This document shows positions 43,570-50,691 of a DNA stretch of 56,862 nucleotides, piece by piece. The position numbers and the translations under genes were made by a program. Each line of letters starts with the position of its first letter. The first letter of the stretch is position 1. Source of the stretch: Bradyrhizobium sp. LTSP885 (GTDB lineage: Bacteria; Pseudomonadota; Alphaproteobacteria; Rhizobiales; Xanthobacteraceae); NCBI RefSeq assembly GCF_000938305.1, contig NZ_JYMT01000014.1, forward strand, positions 1 to 56,862. The letters are read 5' to 3'. The notes beneath the pieces were generated by a model. That model was not told the origin of the DNA. It ran no database searches and saw only the letters and a list, made by a program, of their open reading frames with translations.

Positions 43570-43692
43570 GTCGTCCCTGCGAAAGCAGGGACCCATAACC
43601 ACAGGGTCGAGTTGTTGAAGCGGGCTGTGGCCACAGCGGTGCAAGACCAATTGGCAATCGTGGCTATGGGTCCCTGCTTTCGCAGGGACGAC
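43570..43692. repeat. Two-hairpin (REPIN-like) repeat, copy 3
   Basis: The clearest copy, 123 bp. The left arm GTCCCTGC-GAAA-GCAGGGAC and right arm GTCCCTGC-TTTC-GCAGGGAC are perfect 8-bp stems with tetraloops. GTCGTCCC and GGGACGAC form the outer ends. The arms are inverted copies of each other, so the whole element can also pair end to end. Confidence 0.9.
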
Positions 43693-43725
43693 ACCGGCTT
43701 TTTGGCGGGGGCTACGGGACCACCC

Positions 43726-44421
43726 CTACTGATCCCGCAGCATCATCAGCGGATCGGCGCTATCCGGAACCCGGCGCCACTGGGCGTTGTCGTCGGCCTC
43801 GAACTGCCAGGTCTCGCCCTTGGCGGACATCAGCAGCATTTGGCCGTGCTCGAGCCGCCACAGCGCCGGGTTGAAGGCTGCGATCGCGGGGTCGCATTTC
43901 GGCTTCAGGAAGACCTGGAAATTGTCGTTGCCGGCGTCGGTGTTGGTCAGCGTCAGGCCGCAGATCACCTGGCCGTTGCCGCGGACCATCGACCAGTCGC
44001 CGATCATCTGGTCCATCGACTTGGCGAGCGAGCGGGCCGCAGCGAGGTTTTGCAGGATGTAGACGCCCTCATTGGTGCGCAGCCCCTCGAAGATGCCGCT
44101 CTCGACCTCGGTGAAGTCGATCACCGCGTCGCCTCCGGCGTTCTGCAGCCGCACGATGTCGCCGAGGCCCTTGATGCTCCAGGCCGCGATGTCCTTGGTG
44201 TAGGGCAAGGCTGTGGCGCAAGACGGCTCGAGCTCGAGCTTGAAACCCTGCGGCGTCGCATCGCCCTTCAGCGTCACGACGCAGGTCTTGCTGCGGTCGG
44301 TGGTGGCGAGCTCCCACTGCCCGATCATGTCCTTCTGCAACGTCCTGACGTCCTGCGCCACCGCCGGCAGGCCGCCGGCGAGCAGCAGCGCAAGTGCGAC
44401 GATGCAGCGGGACAATTGCAT
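43726..44421 (-). CDS. Exported AprI/Inh-family protease inhibitor with two domains
   Basis: A 231-residue periplasmic protein. After the signal peptide (CIVALALLLAGGLPAVAQ) come two AprI/Inh-like barrels, about 25-120 (IGQWELATTDRSKTCVVTLKG, AAWSIKGLGDIVRLQ) and 125-225 (IGDWSMVRGNGQVICGLTL, PALWRLEHGQMLLMS). AprI/Inh proteins protect the periplasm by plugging serralysin-type metalloproteases. No such protease gene is in the window. Tandem domains are less usual than one. It overlaps the dehydrogenase stop/start by 1 base (ATG in TGATG context) and is the last gene of its operon. Confidence 0.88.
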   Translation of the reverse strand: MQLSRCIVALALLLAGGLPAVAQDVRTLQKDMIGQWELATTDRSKTCVVTLKGDATPQGFKLELEPSCATALPYTKDIAAWSIKGLGDIVRLQNAGGDAVIDFTEVESGIFEGLRTNEGVYILQNLAAARSLAKSMDQMIGDWSMVRGNGQVICGLTLTNTDAGNDNFQVFLKPKCDPAIAAFNPALWRLEHGQMLLMSAKGETWQFEADDNAQWRRVPDSADPLMMLRDQ

Positions 44422-45404
44422 CAGCGGTCCTTCACCGGGGTTTCTGCGACCGGCGTCAGCGGCGGCTTGCCGGCGAACCAGGTCCTGATGTTGTCGACCA
44501 CGAGCTGATCCATCGCGTTGCGCGTCACCACGGACGCCGAACCGATATGCGGCAGCAGCACGACATTCTGCATCGCCTTCAATTCGTCCGGCACGTTCGG
44601 CTCGGCCGCGAACACGTCGAGGCCGGCGGCCAGAATCGTGCCCGACTTCAGCGCCGCGACCAGCGCCGGCTCATCGACCACGGAGCCGCGCGCGACATTG
44701 ATCAGCACGCCGCGGGGCCCAAGCGCCTTGAACACCTCGGCGTTGATCATCTTCGCCGTCGAGGCGCCGCCCGGCACGATGACGATCAAGGTATCGACCG
44801 CCTTCGCCATCTCGATCAGATCGGGATAATGCTTGTAGGAGACGTCCTTGGATGGATTGCGCGAGTGGTACGACACCGGAACGCGCGAGGCTTCCAGCCG
44901 CCGCCCGATCGCCTGGCCGATCCGGCCCATGCCGACGATGCCGACCTTGCGGTCGCGCAGCGAGCCGACGCTGAGCGGATAGTTCTGGGTCTGCCACAGG
45001 CCGGAGCGCACGTAACGGTCGGCCTTGACGAATTCGCGCAAGGTCGCGATCAGGAGCCCCATCGCGACGTCGGCGACCTCCTCGGTCAGCACGTCGGGCG
45101 TGTTGGTCACCACGATATTGTGATCGCGCGCGTAGGCGGAATCGACGTGGTCGTAGCCAACGCCGAAGCTCGCAACGATCTCGAGCTTGGGGAATTGCGC
45201 CAGCGCGGTCTTGTCGGTCGCCATCGTGTGGTAGGTGACGGCGATGCCGCGGATCTTGCCGAGGATTTCAGGCGTCAGGCGTTCGAGGTCGCCACGGCTT
45301 TCCGCCCGGTGCAGAACGTATTGATCGGGAAAGCCGTTCTCGATAATTGGCCGGATCGGTCCGTAAACCAGCAGATCGATCTTTTCGGAAGAAATCGGGG
45401 CCAT
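44421..45404 (-). CDS. D-isomer 2-hydroxyacid dehydrogenase
   Basis: A 327-residue NAD(P)H-dependent reductase of the glyoxylate/hydroxypyruvate class. The nucleotide motif is VGIVGMGRIGQAIG (about 152-165). The catalytic Arg is in NVARGSVVDE, Glu in DVFAAEPNVP and His in LLPHIGSASV. The start overlaps the permease stop by 1 base. It links a transporter operon to reduction of a 2-keto acid. Confidence 0.93.
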   Translation of the reverse strand: MAPISSEKIDLLVYGPIRPIIENGFPDQYVLHRAESRGDLERLTPEILGKIRGIAVTYHTMATDKTALAQFPKLEIVASFGVGYDHVDSAYARDHNIVVTNTPDVLTEEVADVAMGLLIATLREFVKADRYVRSGLWQTQNYPLSVGSLRDRKVGIVGMGRIGQAIGRRLEASRVPVSYHSRNPSKDVSYKHYPDLIEMAKAVDTLIVIVPGGASTAKMINAEVFKALGPRGVLINVARGSVVDEPALVAALKSGTILAAGLDVFAAEPNVPDELKAMQNVVLLPHIGSASVVTRNAMDQLVVDNIRTWFAGKPPLTPVAETPVKDR

Positions 45405-46192
45405 CAGCTTTCCTTTCCAAACGCACTTTCGTGCCAGCGTCGTAACATGAGGTGCGAAATTAGCGCCAGCACCCCATAGATGACAATCCCGGCCAGCGAG
45501 AGCAGCAGCAGCGCTGCGAACATGCGGGGAATATTGAGGCGGTAGCCGGATTCCGCGATCCGGAAGGCAAGGCCCGAGCCGGCGCCGGCACTGCCAGCCG
45601 CGATCTCAGCGACCACGGCGCCGATCAGCGACAGCCCGCCGGCGATGCGCAATCCGCCAAGGATATAGGGCAGCGCGGCAGGCAGCTTCAGGAACAACAG
45701 CGACTGCAGCCGTGATGCGCCATAGAGCTGGAACAGACCGGCCAGATTGCGATCGACCGAGCTGAGCCCGAGCGTCGTGTTCGAGAGCACCGGGAAGAAC
45801 GCGACGATCCAGGCGCAGACAATGACGGCGGTCTGCTGCTGCAGATAAATCAAAAGCAACGGCGCGATCGCGATCACGGGCGTGACCTGCAGGATGACCG
45901 CGTAGGGGAACAGTGAGTATTCCAGCCATTTCGACTGGTTGAACAGCAGCGCCAGCGCGACGCCGCCGATCGCGGCCGCCACAAAGCCCTCGAGCGTGGT
46001 CAAGAGCGTGACGCCGAGCGATTGCGCAAGGATCGGCCAATCCGCGACCAGCGTCTTCAGCACCAATAGCGGGCTCGGCAGCACATAGGGCTGGATGCCA
46101 TAGGCCCGGACGGTCAGTTCCCAGACCAGGAGCCCGGCGGCAAACACCACGACGGGGAGCAGGATGCGGACGATGTCTTGCGGAGACCTCAT
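45404..46192 (-). CDS. ABC importer permease (SsuC/TauC/ThiX type)
   Basis: A 262-residue permease with about six transmembrane segments. The coupling (EAA-like) loop is FQLYGASRLQSLLFLKLPAALPYILGGLRIAGG. ATG 46192 overlaps the ATPase stop by 4 bases; the longer frame upstream is a shadow of the ATPase gene. It forms one importer with the ATPase and binding protein upstream. Confidence 0.93.
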   Translation of the reverse strand: MRSPQDIVRILLPVVVFAAGLLVWELTVRAYGIQPYVLPSPLLVLKTLVADWPILAQSLGVTLLTTLEGFVAAAIGGVALALLFNQSKWLEYSLFPYAVILQVTPVIAIAPLLLIYLQQQTAVIVCAWIVAFFPVLSNTTLGLSSVDRNLAGLFQLYGASRLQSLLFLKLPAALPYILGGLRIAGGLSLIGAVVAEIAAGSAGAGSGLAFRIAESGYRLNIPRMFAALLLLSLAGIVIYGVLALISHLMLRRWHESAFGKES

Positions 46193-47004
46193 GCGCCCGC
46201 CTGCCCTGCATAGGACGGCGCCAGCGCGGTCGAGACCTCGCGGCAGTGGGCTGCGTATTGCGCCGAGGTGCGGAATTCCTCGCCGCGCGGCTCCGATGCG
46301 GTGATGCGAAACTCGGCACCGATCCGGCCCGGGCGCGCGGTCATCACGATCACGCGCTGCGAGAGATAGACCGACTCGAACACCGAATGGGTCACGAAGA
46401 TCACGGTCTTGTTCAGATTGCGCCACAGCGACAACAGATCATTGTTGAGGCGGAAACGCGTGATCTCGTCCAGCGCGGCGAACGGTTCGTCCATCAGCAG
46501 GATGTCGGGGTCAGTGACCAGCGCGCGCGCCAGCGACACCCGCATCTTCATGCCGCCGGACAATTCGCGCGGATAGGCCTTGGCGAATTCCGTGAGCCCG
46601 ACCTGATCGAGCGCATCGCCGATACGTGCGTCGGCGTCACGCGCAGGCGTATGCGCGAGCTTCAGCGGCAGGCGGACATTGTCGCGCACGCTGGCCCACG
46701 GCATCAGCGTCGGCTCCTGGAACACGAAGCCGATTCCGTGGCTGCCGTGCTGCCGTGCACCATGGCGGGACACGTCGACCGAGCCGGCGCTCGGCGCTGA
46801 TAGGCCTGCGATCAACCGCAGCGCGGTCGATTTCCCGCAGCCCGACGGCCCGAGCAGCGAGACGAACTCGCCACGCCTCACCTCGAGGTCGAGCGGCCCG
46901 AGCGCCGTCACGCCGTTGTCATAGATCTTGGTGACGCCGCGCAGGCGGACGGCGAGGCCGGCGGCATCCGCCTCGGCTCCCGGCAACGCAGGCTCCGCCA
47001 TCAC
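46189..47004 (-). CDS. ABC importer ATPase (SsuB/TauB type)
   Basis: A 271-residue ATPase. Walker A is GPSGCGKST, the signature is LSGGMKMRVSLARAL, Walker B is ILLMDEPFAALDE and the H-loop is VIFVTHSVFE. The C-terminal extension ends APSYAGQAGA. It begins 14 bases after the binding-protein stop. Confidence 0.93.
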   Translation of the reverse strand: MMAEPALPGAEADAAGLAVRLRGVTKIYDNGVTALGPLDLEVRRGEFVSLLGPSGCGKSTALRLIAGLSAPSAGSVDVSRHGARQHGSHGIGFVFQEPTLMPWASVRDNVRLPLKLAHTPARDADARIGDALDQVGLTEFAKAYPRELSGGMKMRVSLARALVTDPDILLMDEPFAALDEITRFRLNNDLLSLWRNLNKTVIFVTHSVFESVYLSQRVIVMTARPGRIGAEFRITASEPRGEEFRTSAQYAAHCREVSTALAPSYAGQAGA

Positions 47005-47018
47005 GCGCGTCCCGGCCG

Positions 47019-48077
47019 TCAGTTCTTCGGCCTGAGCTCGACGCCGACCGCCTTGTTGACGAAGCGCAGCGTATATCCCTGCCGATAATCGATGGTGCTC
47101 TTGACCACGCCGGCGCTCACCATCTTGTCGAAGAAGTTCGCCATCCGTTCATCGGTCATGGCGCCGATGCCGTTCTTGGCGGTGTCGCCGGAATCGACGA
47201 TGCCGTATTCCTTCATCTTGGTGACCGAATAGGCCAGCAGTTCGTCGGTCATGTCGGGATTGAGCTTCTTGATCATCGCATTGCCGGCCGAGTTGTCGCC
47301 GTAGAGATAATGATACCAGCCGACAACAGAGGCATCGACGAAGCGCTGCACGAGGTCCGGCTTCTTGTCGACGAGATCGCGGCGGGTTTCGATCAGGGTC
47401 GAATAGGCGTTGAAGCCGTAATCGGCGATCAGGACGACATTCGGCTTGAAGCCGGCTGCCTTCTCCACCGCGTAAGGCTCCGAGGTGACGTAACCTTCCA
47501 TCGCGATATCCTTGTTCACGATGAAGGGCTGCGCGTTGAAGGTGTACGGCTTCACCTTGCTCTCGCTGAAGCCGTATTTGGATTTCATCCATTGGAAATA
47601 GGTGACGATGCCCTCTTTCGAGACCAGCAGCGTCAGTGGCTTCAAGTCCTCGATCTTGGTGACCTTGACCTCGGGGTGGGTCAGGAAGACCTGCGGGTCC
47701 TTCTGGAACATGGCGGCGACCGCGACCAGCGGCACGTTGTTGGTGACGGCGTCGAAGGTCTGCAGCGAGTTCGCGCTCATGAAGAAGTCGAGCTTGCCCG
47801 CGATCAGCAGCATGCGGTTGTTCTCGTTGGGGCCGCCGGGCACGATTGACACGTCGAGGCCGTATTGCTTGTAGGTGCCGTCGGCGACCGCCTGGAAGAA
47901 CCCGCCATGCTCGGCTTCGGCGACCCAATTGGTCCCGAACGAGACCTTGTCCAGGGTCTGCGCGTGCGCGGGCGCGGGCGCCAAGGCAGCCAGGGCTGCC
48001 AAGGCGGATATCAAGGCGGACATAGCGACGGCCAGCAGGCCTGTGGTTAACGCTCGCGGCAAAAAGGCCCGGTTCAT
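47019..48077 (-). CDS. NMT1/THI5-like periplasmic binding protein
   Basis: A 352-residue protein. The signal peptide has an unusually long Ala/Leu-rich core (GLLAVAMSALISALAALAALAPAPAHAQ). The mature part opens KVSFGTNWVAEAEHGGFFQA and contains GGPNENNRMLLIAGKLDFFM, typical of the NMT1/THI5 family that binds pyrimidine, riboflavin-like or other heterocyclic compounds. ATG 48077 follows GGAG. It is the first gene of the minus-strand operon, divergent from a creatininase-family gene. The substrate is probably a nitrogen-containing small molecule, which is inference. Confidence 0.9.
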   Translation of the reverse strand: MNRAFLPRALTTGLLAVAMSALISALAALAALAPAPAHAQTLDKVSFGTNWVAEAEHGGFFQAVADGTYKQYGLDVSIVPGGPNENNRMLLIAGKLDFFMSANSLQTFDAVTNNVPLVAVAAMFQKDPQVFLTHPEVKVTKIEDLKPLTLLVSKEGIVTYFQWMKSKYGFSESKVKPYTFNAQPFIVNKDIAMEGYVTSEPYAVEKAAGFKPNVVLIADYGFNAYSTLIETRRDLVDKKPDLVQRFVDASVVGWYHYLYGDNSAGNAMIKKLNPDMTDELLAYSVTKMKEYGIVDSGDTAKNGIGAMTDERMANFFDKMVSAGVVKSTIDYRQGYTLRFVNKAVGVELRPKN

Positions 48078-48204
48078 GGTTGGACTCCGTCGATCATTCT
48101 GGCCCATGATGGAAGCTGGGGGACGTGGAACGCCCTCGAAATGGACCAACAAACTACCCTGCAAATTCATCCAATGAAACGCCTGTATTGAAACGTCTGG
48201 CTTG

Positions 48205-49026
48205 ATGACTTCTCAACTTCCACCCCGTGACTGGACCGCCATCCACTGGCCCGACATCGCCCAAGATGCGGACCTGGGTGCGGCTACGCGCTGGATCGCG
48301 GTGCTGCCGCTGGCCGCGACCGAACAGCACGGGCCGCATCTGCCACTCGGAACCGACGTCATGATCGGCGAGGCGTACCTCGCACAGGTCCGCGAACGGC
48401 TCGCCGCCACAGTGCCGGTGACCTTTCTGCCGCTGCAACCGGTCGGCATCTCGACCGAGCATGTCGACTTTCCCGGCACGCTGACGCTGCCGACGGAGAT
48501 TGCACTGCGGAGCTGGATGTCGCTCGGCGAAAGCGTGGCGCTCGCCGGCGTGAAGAAGCTCGTGATCGTGACCAGCCATGGCGGCAACTCGGCCGCGATG
48601 TCGCTGGTGGCACAGGATTTGCGCGCACAGCAGGGGATGCTTGTCGTCACCACGAGCTGGTCGCGGTTTGGCGTTCCGGACGGATTGTTCGACGCCGAGG
48701 AGCTGCGCCACGGCATCCATGGCGGCGCCGTCGAAACCTCGATCATGCTGGCGAAATATCCGCAGCATGTCCGGCGGGATGCGATCGCGGATTTTCGACC
48801 GGCGAGCGTCGCGATCGAGAAAAAACACCGCTGGCTGTCGACGCAGCGGCCGGCGCCATTCGCCTGGCAGGCCCAGGACCTCCATCCGAGCGGCGCGATC
48901 GGCGATGCGACCAAGGCCTCGGCCGACAAGGGCGAGGCGCTGCTCGAGCACGGCGCGCGCGCCTTCTGCGAGCTGCTCGACGAGCTCGACCGCGTCGATC
49001 CCGAAACATTTCTGGGCCATCGATAG
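48205..49026 (+). CDS. Creatininase-family amidohydrolase
   Basis: A 273-residue metal-dependent amidohydrolase. Metal-binding motifs of the family are present: EQHGPHLPLGTD (Glu, His, Asp), SHGGN (His) and HGGAVETS (Glu). ATG 48205 is preferred to TTG 48202. Family members hydrolyse creatinine, formamidopyrimidines (FAPy deformylase) or process peptides (MftE). Divergence from an NMT1/THI5 importer suggests it acts on the imported cyclic amide or formamide. Which reaction applies cannot be told from sequence. Confidence 0.9.
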   Translation: MTSQLPPRDWTAIHWPDIAQDADLGAATRWIAVLPLAATEQHGPHLPLGTDVMIGEAYLAQVRERLAATVPVTFLPLQPVGISTEHVDFPGTLTLPTEIALRSWMSLGESVALAGVKKLVIVTSHGGNSAAMSLVAQDLRAQQGMLVVTTSWSRFGVPDGLFDAEELRHGIHGGAVETSIMLAKYPQHVRRDAIADFRPASVAIEKKHRWLSTQRPAPFAWQAQDLHPSGAIGDATKASADKGEALLEHGARAFCELLDELDRVDPETFLGHR

Positions 49027-49174
49027 ACCCTGAATTGTTGCGTTCGGCGGCCACGACGAAACAATTCACGAAACCGTATTTCCTGGACCCGCTTCGAACC
49101 GGAATTGAGCAGCCCCCGTCCAACGGGCATGCGGACCACACCGGCGCCGCGCCCACACAGGATGGAGTTTCTCA

Positions 49175-49450
49175 ATGTCGATCAAGTCCAGGATTGCCGC
49201 CATCGCCCTCACCGCGCTCGCCGTGACCGGCACCATCGCGTCCACCACCTCGCAAGCTGATGCCAAGCCGTTCGGCCTGGGTTGGGGCATCGGCGCGGGC
49301 ATCGTCGGCGCCGCCGTCGTCGGCAGCGCGATCGCCGCCCAGAACAGCTACAATGACGGCTACTACAATGACGGCTATCGCCGCTGCGGCTGGGTTCGCC
49401 AGTTCGACGCCTACGGCAACTACATCGGCCGCGTGCGCTCCTGCTATTGA
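49175..49450 (+). CDS. Small exported Gly/Tyr-rich protein
   Basis: A 91-residue protein. The signal peptide (RIAAIALTALAVTGTIASTTSQADA) is followed by a Gly/Ala hydrophobic stretch (GLGWGIGAGIVGAAVVGSAIAA), a Tyr/Asp/Gly repeat (NDGYYNDGYRR) and two Cys near the end (RRCGWVRQFD, RSCY). AGGATGGAG precedes ATG. Such small envelope proteins are frequent in Rhizobiales and of unknown role. A strong terminator follows at 49520. Confidence 0.8.
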   Translation: MSIKSRIAAIALTALAVTGTIASTTSQADAKPFGLGWGIGAGIVGAAVVGSAIAAQNSYNDGYYNDGYRRCGWVRQFDAYGNYIGRVRSCY

Positions 49451-49519
49451 TCAGGTGACATCTTAAGGCTGCGGATACTGCGTACGGCGCGGGGCCTCAT
49501 CCACCCCGTGTCGCACACC

Positions 49520-49549
49520 GACCCGCCCGGTCGTCCCCCCGGGCGGGTC
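49520..49549 (+). terminator. Rho-independent-type terminator
   Basis: GACCCGCCCGG (49520-49530) and CCGGGCGGGTC (49539-49549) form a perfect 11-bp GC-rich stem with an 8-base loop, followed by AACCTTTTCC. It lies 70 bases after the small exported protein gene. Confidence 0.8.
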
Positions 49550-49570
49550 AACCTTTTCCGAGACTCTCGT

Positions 49571-49619
49571 TTTGACGCGTTTTCTTCACGCGAACCGGTA
49601 TCCACTTCGCTCGAAAACG
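49571..49619. repeat. 49-bp dispersed repeat, copy 2
   Basis: Starts TTTGACGCGTTTTCTTCACG and ends CGCTCGAAAACGC. It matches 38789-38837 at most positions. It sits just after the stop of the CsoR-family gene. Confidence 0.75.
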
Positions 49620-49627
49620 CTCTGCGA

Positions 49628-49897
49628 TCACAGATATTTTGCGATCAGCCTGAAGTCCCGCAGCACCGCCCGGCCCTTCGAGCCTGAGGCTCGAAGCGTA
49701 TCTTCCAGGCTGTGGCCGATGTGATCGTGGATCAGCGCCTTCTTGGCGCTCTCGATCGCGCTCTCCACGGCCTGCAATTGCTGGGCGATCTGGGCGCACG
49801 GACGCCCCTGCTCGATCATCTCGACGATGGTCTCGAGATGGCCGTTGGCACGCTTCAGGCGACGGGCGATCGCAGCATGCGGGTGGTCGTCGGACAT
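49628..49897 (-). CDS. CsoR/RcnR/FrmR-family repressor
   Basis: An 89-residue all-helical DNA-binding sensor. Cys34 (in GRPCAQIAQQL) and His59 (in IHDHIGH) match the conserved ligand pair of the family. The third family position (63) is Ser rather than the Cys of CsoR or His of RcnR, and further His lie at 5, 7, 57 and 62. The effector may therefore be Ni, Co, another metal or formaldehyde, and sequence does not decide. AGGAG lies 9 bases before ATG. Two perfect palindromes sit directly upstream, so it is probably autoregulated. The nearest plus-strand target is the NRAMP-family gene 0.8 kb away. Confidence 0.9.
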   Translation of the reverse strand: MSDDHPHAAIARRLKRANGHLETIVEMIEQGRPCAQIAQQLQAVESAIESAKKALIHDHIGHSLEDTLRASGSKGRAVLRDFRLIAKYL

Positions 49898-49907
49898 ACG
49901 GTTCTCC

Positions 49908-49947
49908 TATCCTCCCGGGAGGATAATCGCGATCCTCCCGGGAGGAT
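49908..49947. promoter_or_regulatory. Twin CsoR-type operators
   Basis: TATCCTCCCGGGAGGATA (49908-49925) is a perfect 18-bp palindrome. ATCCTCCCGGGAGGAT (49932-49947) repeats 16 bp of it, with centres 23 bases apart. A G/C core flanked by A/T inverted ends is typical of CsoR/RcnR/FrmR operators. The proximal site almost touches the ribosome site of the repressor gene, consistent with autorepression. Confidence 0.8.
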
Positions 49948-50054
49948 AGCGGAATCAACTTGACAGCATTCTGAGCCGGGCGTAGTGCCCGATCGTCGGA
50001 ACATTCCGTTCCACACCGGGGCTTTCGCCCCGGCCACGCGCCAGAAGAAGGCAA

Positions 50055-50174
50055 ATGGGCAGTAGCAACTCAGGCGACAGTACCCCGACGATGACGGGAC
50101 TCCTGCCGCCGCAGGATATCAGCACTGATCGCGCAGGCTGTTGCCGCGTGGATGGGCGGCAGCACTTCGGCTGA
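50055..50174 (+). CDS. Short leader ORF (39 residues), uncertain
   Basis: AGAAGAAGG lies about 5 bases before ATG. The product begins MGSSNSGDSTPTMTGLLPPQ and has a Cys pair in RAGCCRVDG. No family is recognised. Its place between twin operators and a metal transporter is the only context. Confidence 0.3.
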   Translation: MGSSNSGDSTPTMTGLLPPQDISTDRAGCCRVDGRQHFG

Positions 50175-50517
50175 CCATCCGATCCTCACCGGCCTGCCGC
50201 GACCAGCGGACGTGGAGGTGAGCGATGTCACGAAACTCGCAAAATTCCGGCCGTTCAAGCCGCGGTGTATGACGCCGTCGACTGTCGCGGCCACGCATTG
50301 CAATGACAACCTCCCGGGCTTTCGCCGCCCGGAGGGCCGCCGCCGGCGTCCAACCCCGGCCTGTCATTGGATCCTGATCGACGGCCGCCTGGAATGCCGG
50401 TGGTCCGTCGAGGACAATAACCCCGATCAACAGCGACGCGCGGGCCGGCTTGTCGGCCCGCGGTCGATCACCATGCGTCGGGCCGTGATGACCGCGGCGC
50501 GCGCTTAGGAGGCGATC

Positions 50518-50637
50518 ATGGACGAAGGACCTAGTTGTCCCGTTGCGCGCCATCGCGGCACAGCAACGGGACTCCAAACCGACATGACATCTGGAAATGC
50601 CGCTGCTCACGGCAGCGGAGGTCGCGTGAGCGCATAA
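50518..50637 (+). CDS. Short leader ORF (39 residues) with strong ribosome site
   Basis: TTAGGAGGCGATC precedes ATG, one of the best ribosome sites in the window. The product starts MDEGPSCPVARHRGTATGLQ and ends GGRVSA, 54 bases before the transporter start. It could be a leader peptide coupling translation to the transporter. No family is recognised. Confidence 0.35.
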   Translation: MDEGPSCPVARHRGTATGLQTDMTSGNAAAHGSGGRVSA

Positions 50638-50691
50638 AGCGCGTCCCGCGTTCCTCGCGCCGTGCCCGACGGGCGGCGAGGAGACGCTGAC

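Larger units (their letters stand above)
49951..50691. other. Long leader/intergenic region before the NRAMP-family gene
   Basis: The 741-bp stretch between the twin operators and the transporter has TTGACA at 49960 but no clear -10. It holds two short ORFs with good ribosome sites (50055 and 50518), a 15-codon ORF after GGAGGTGAGCG at about 50224, and a 118-codon open frame (50152-50508) with HWILIDGRLECRW, which I cannot assign. A metal-responsive leader is possible. I found no riboswitch I can name. Confidence 0.4.
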
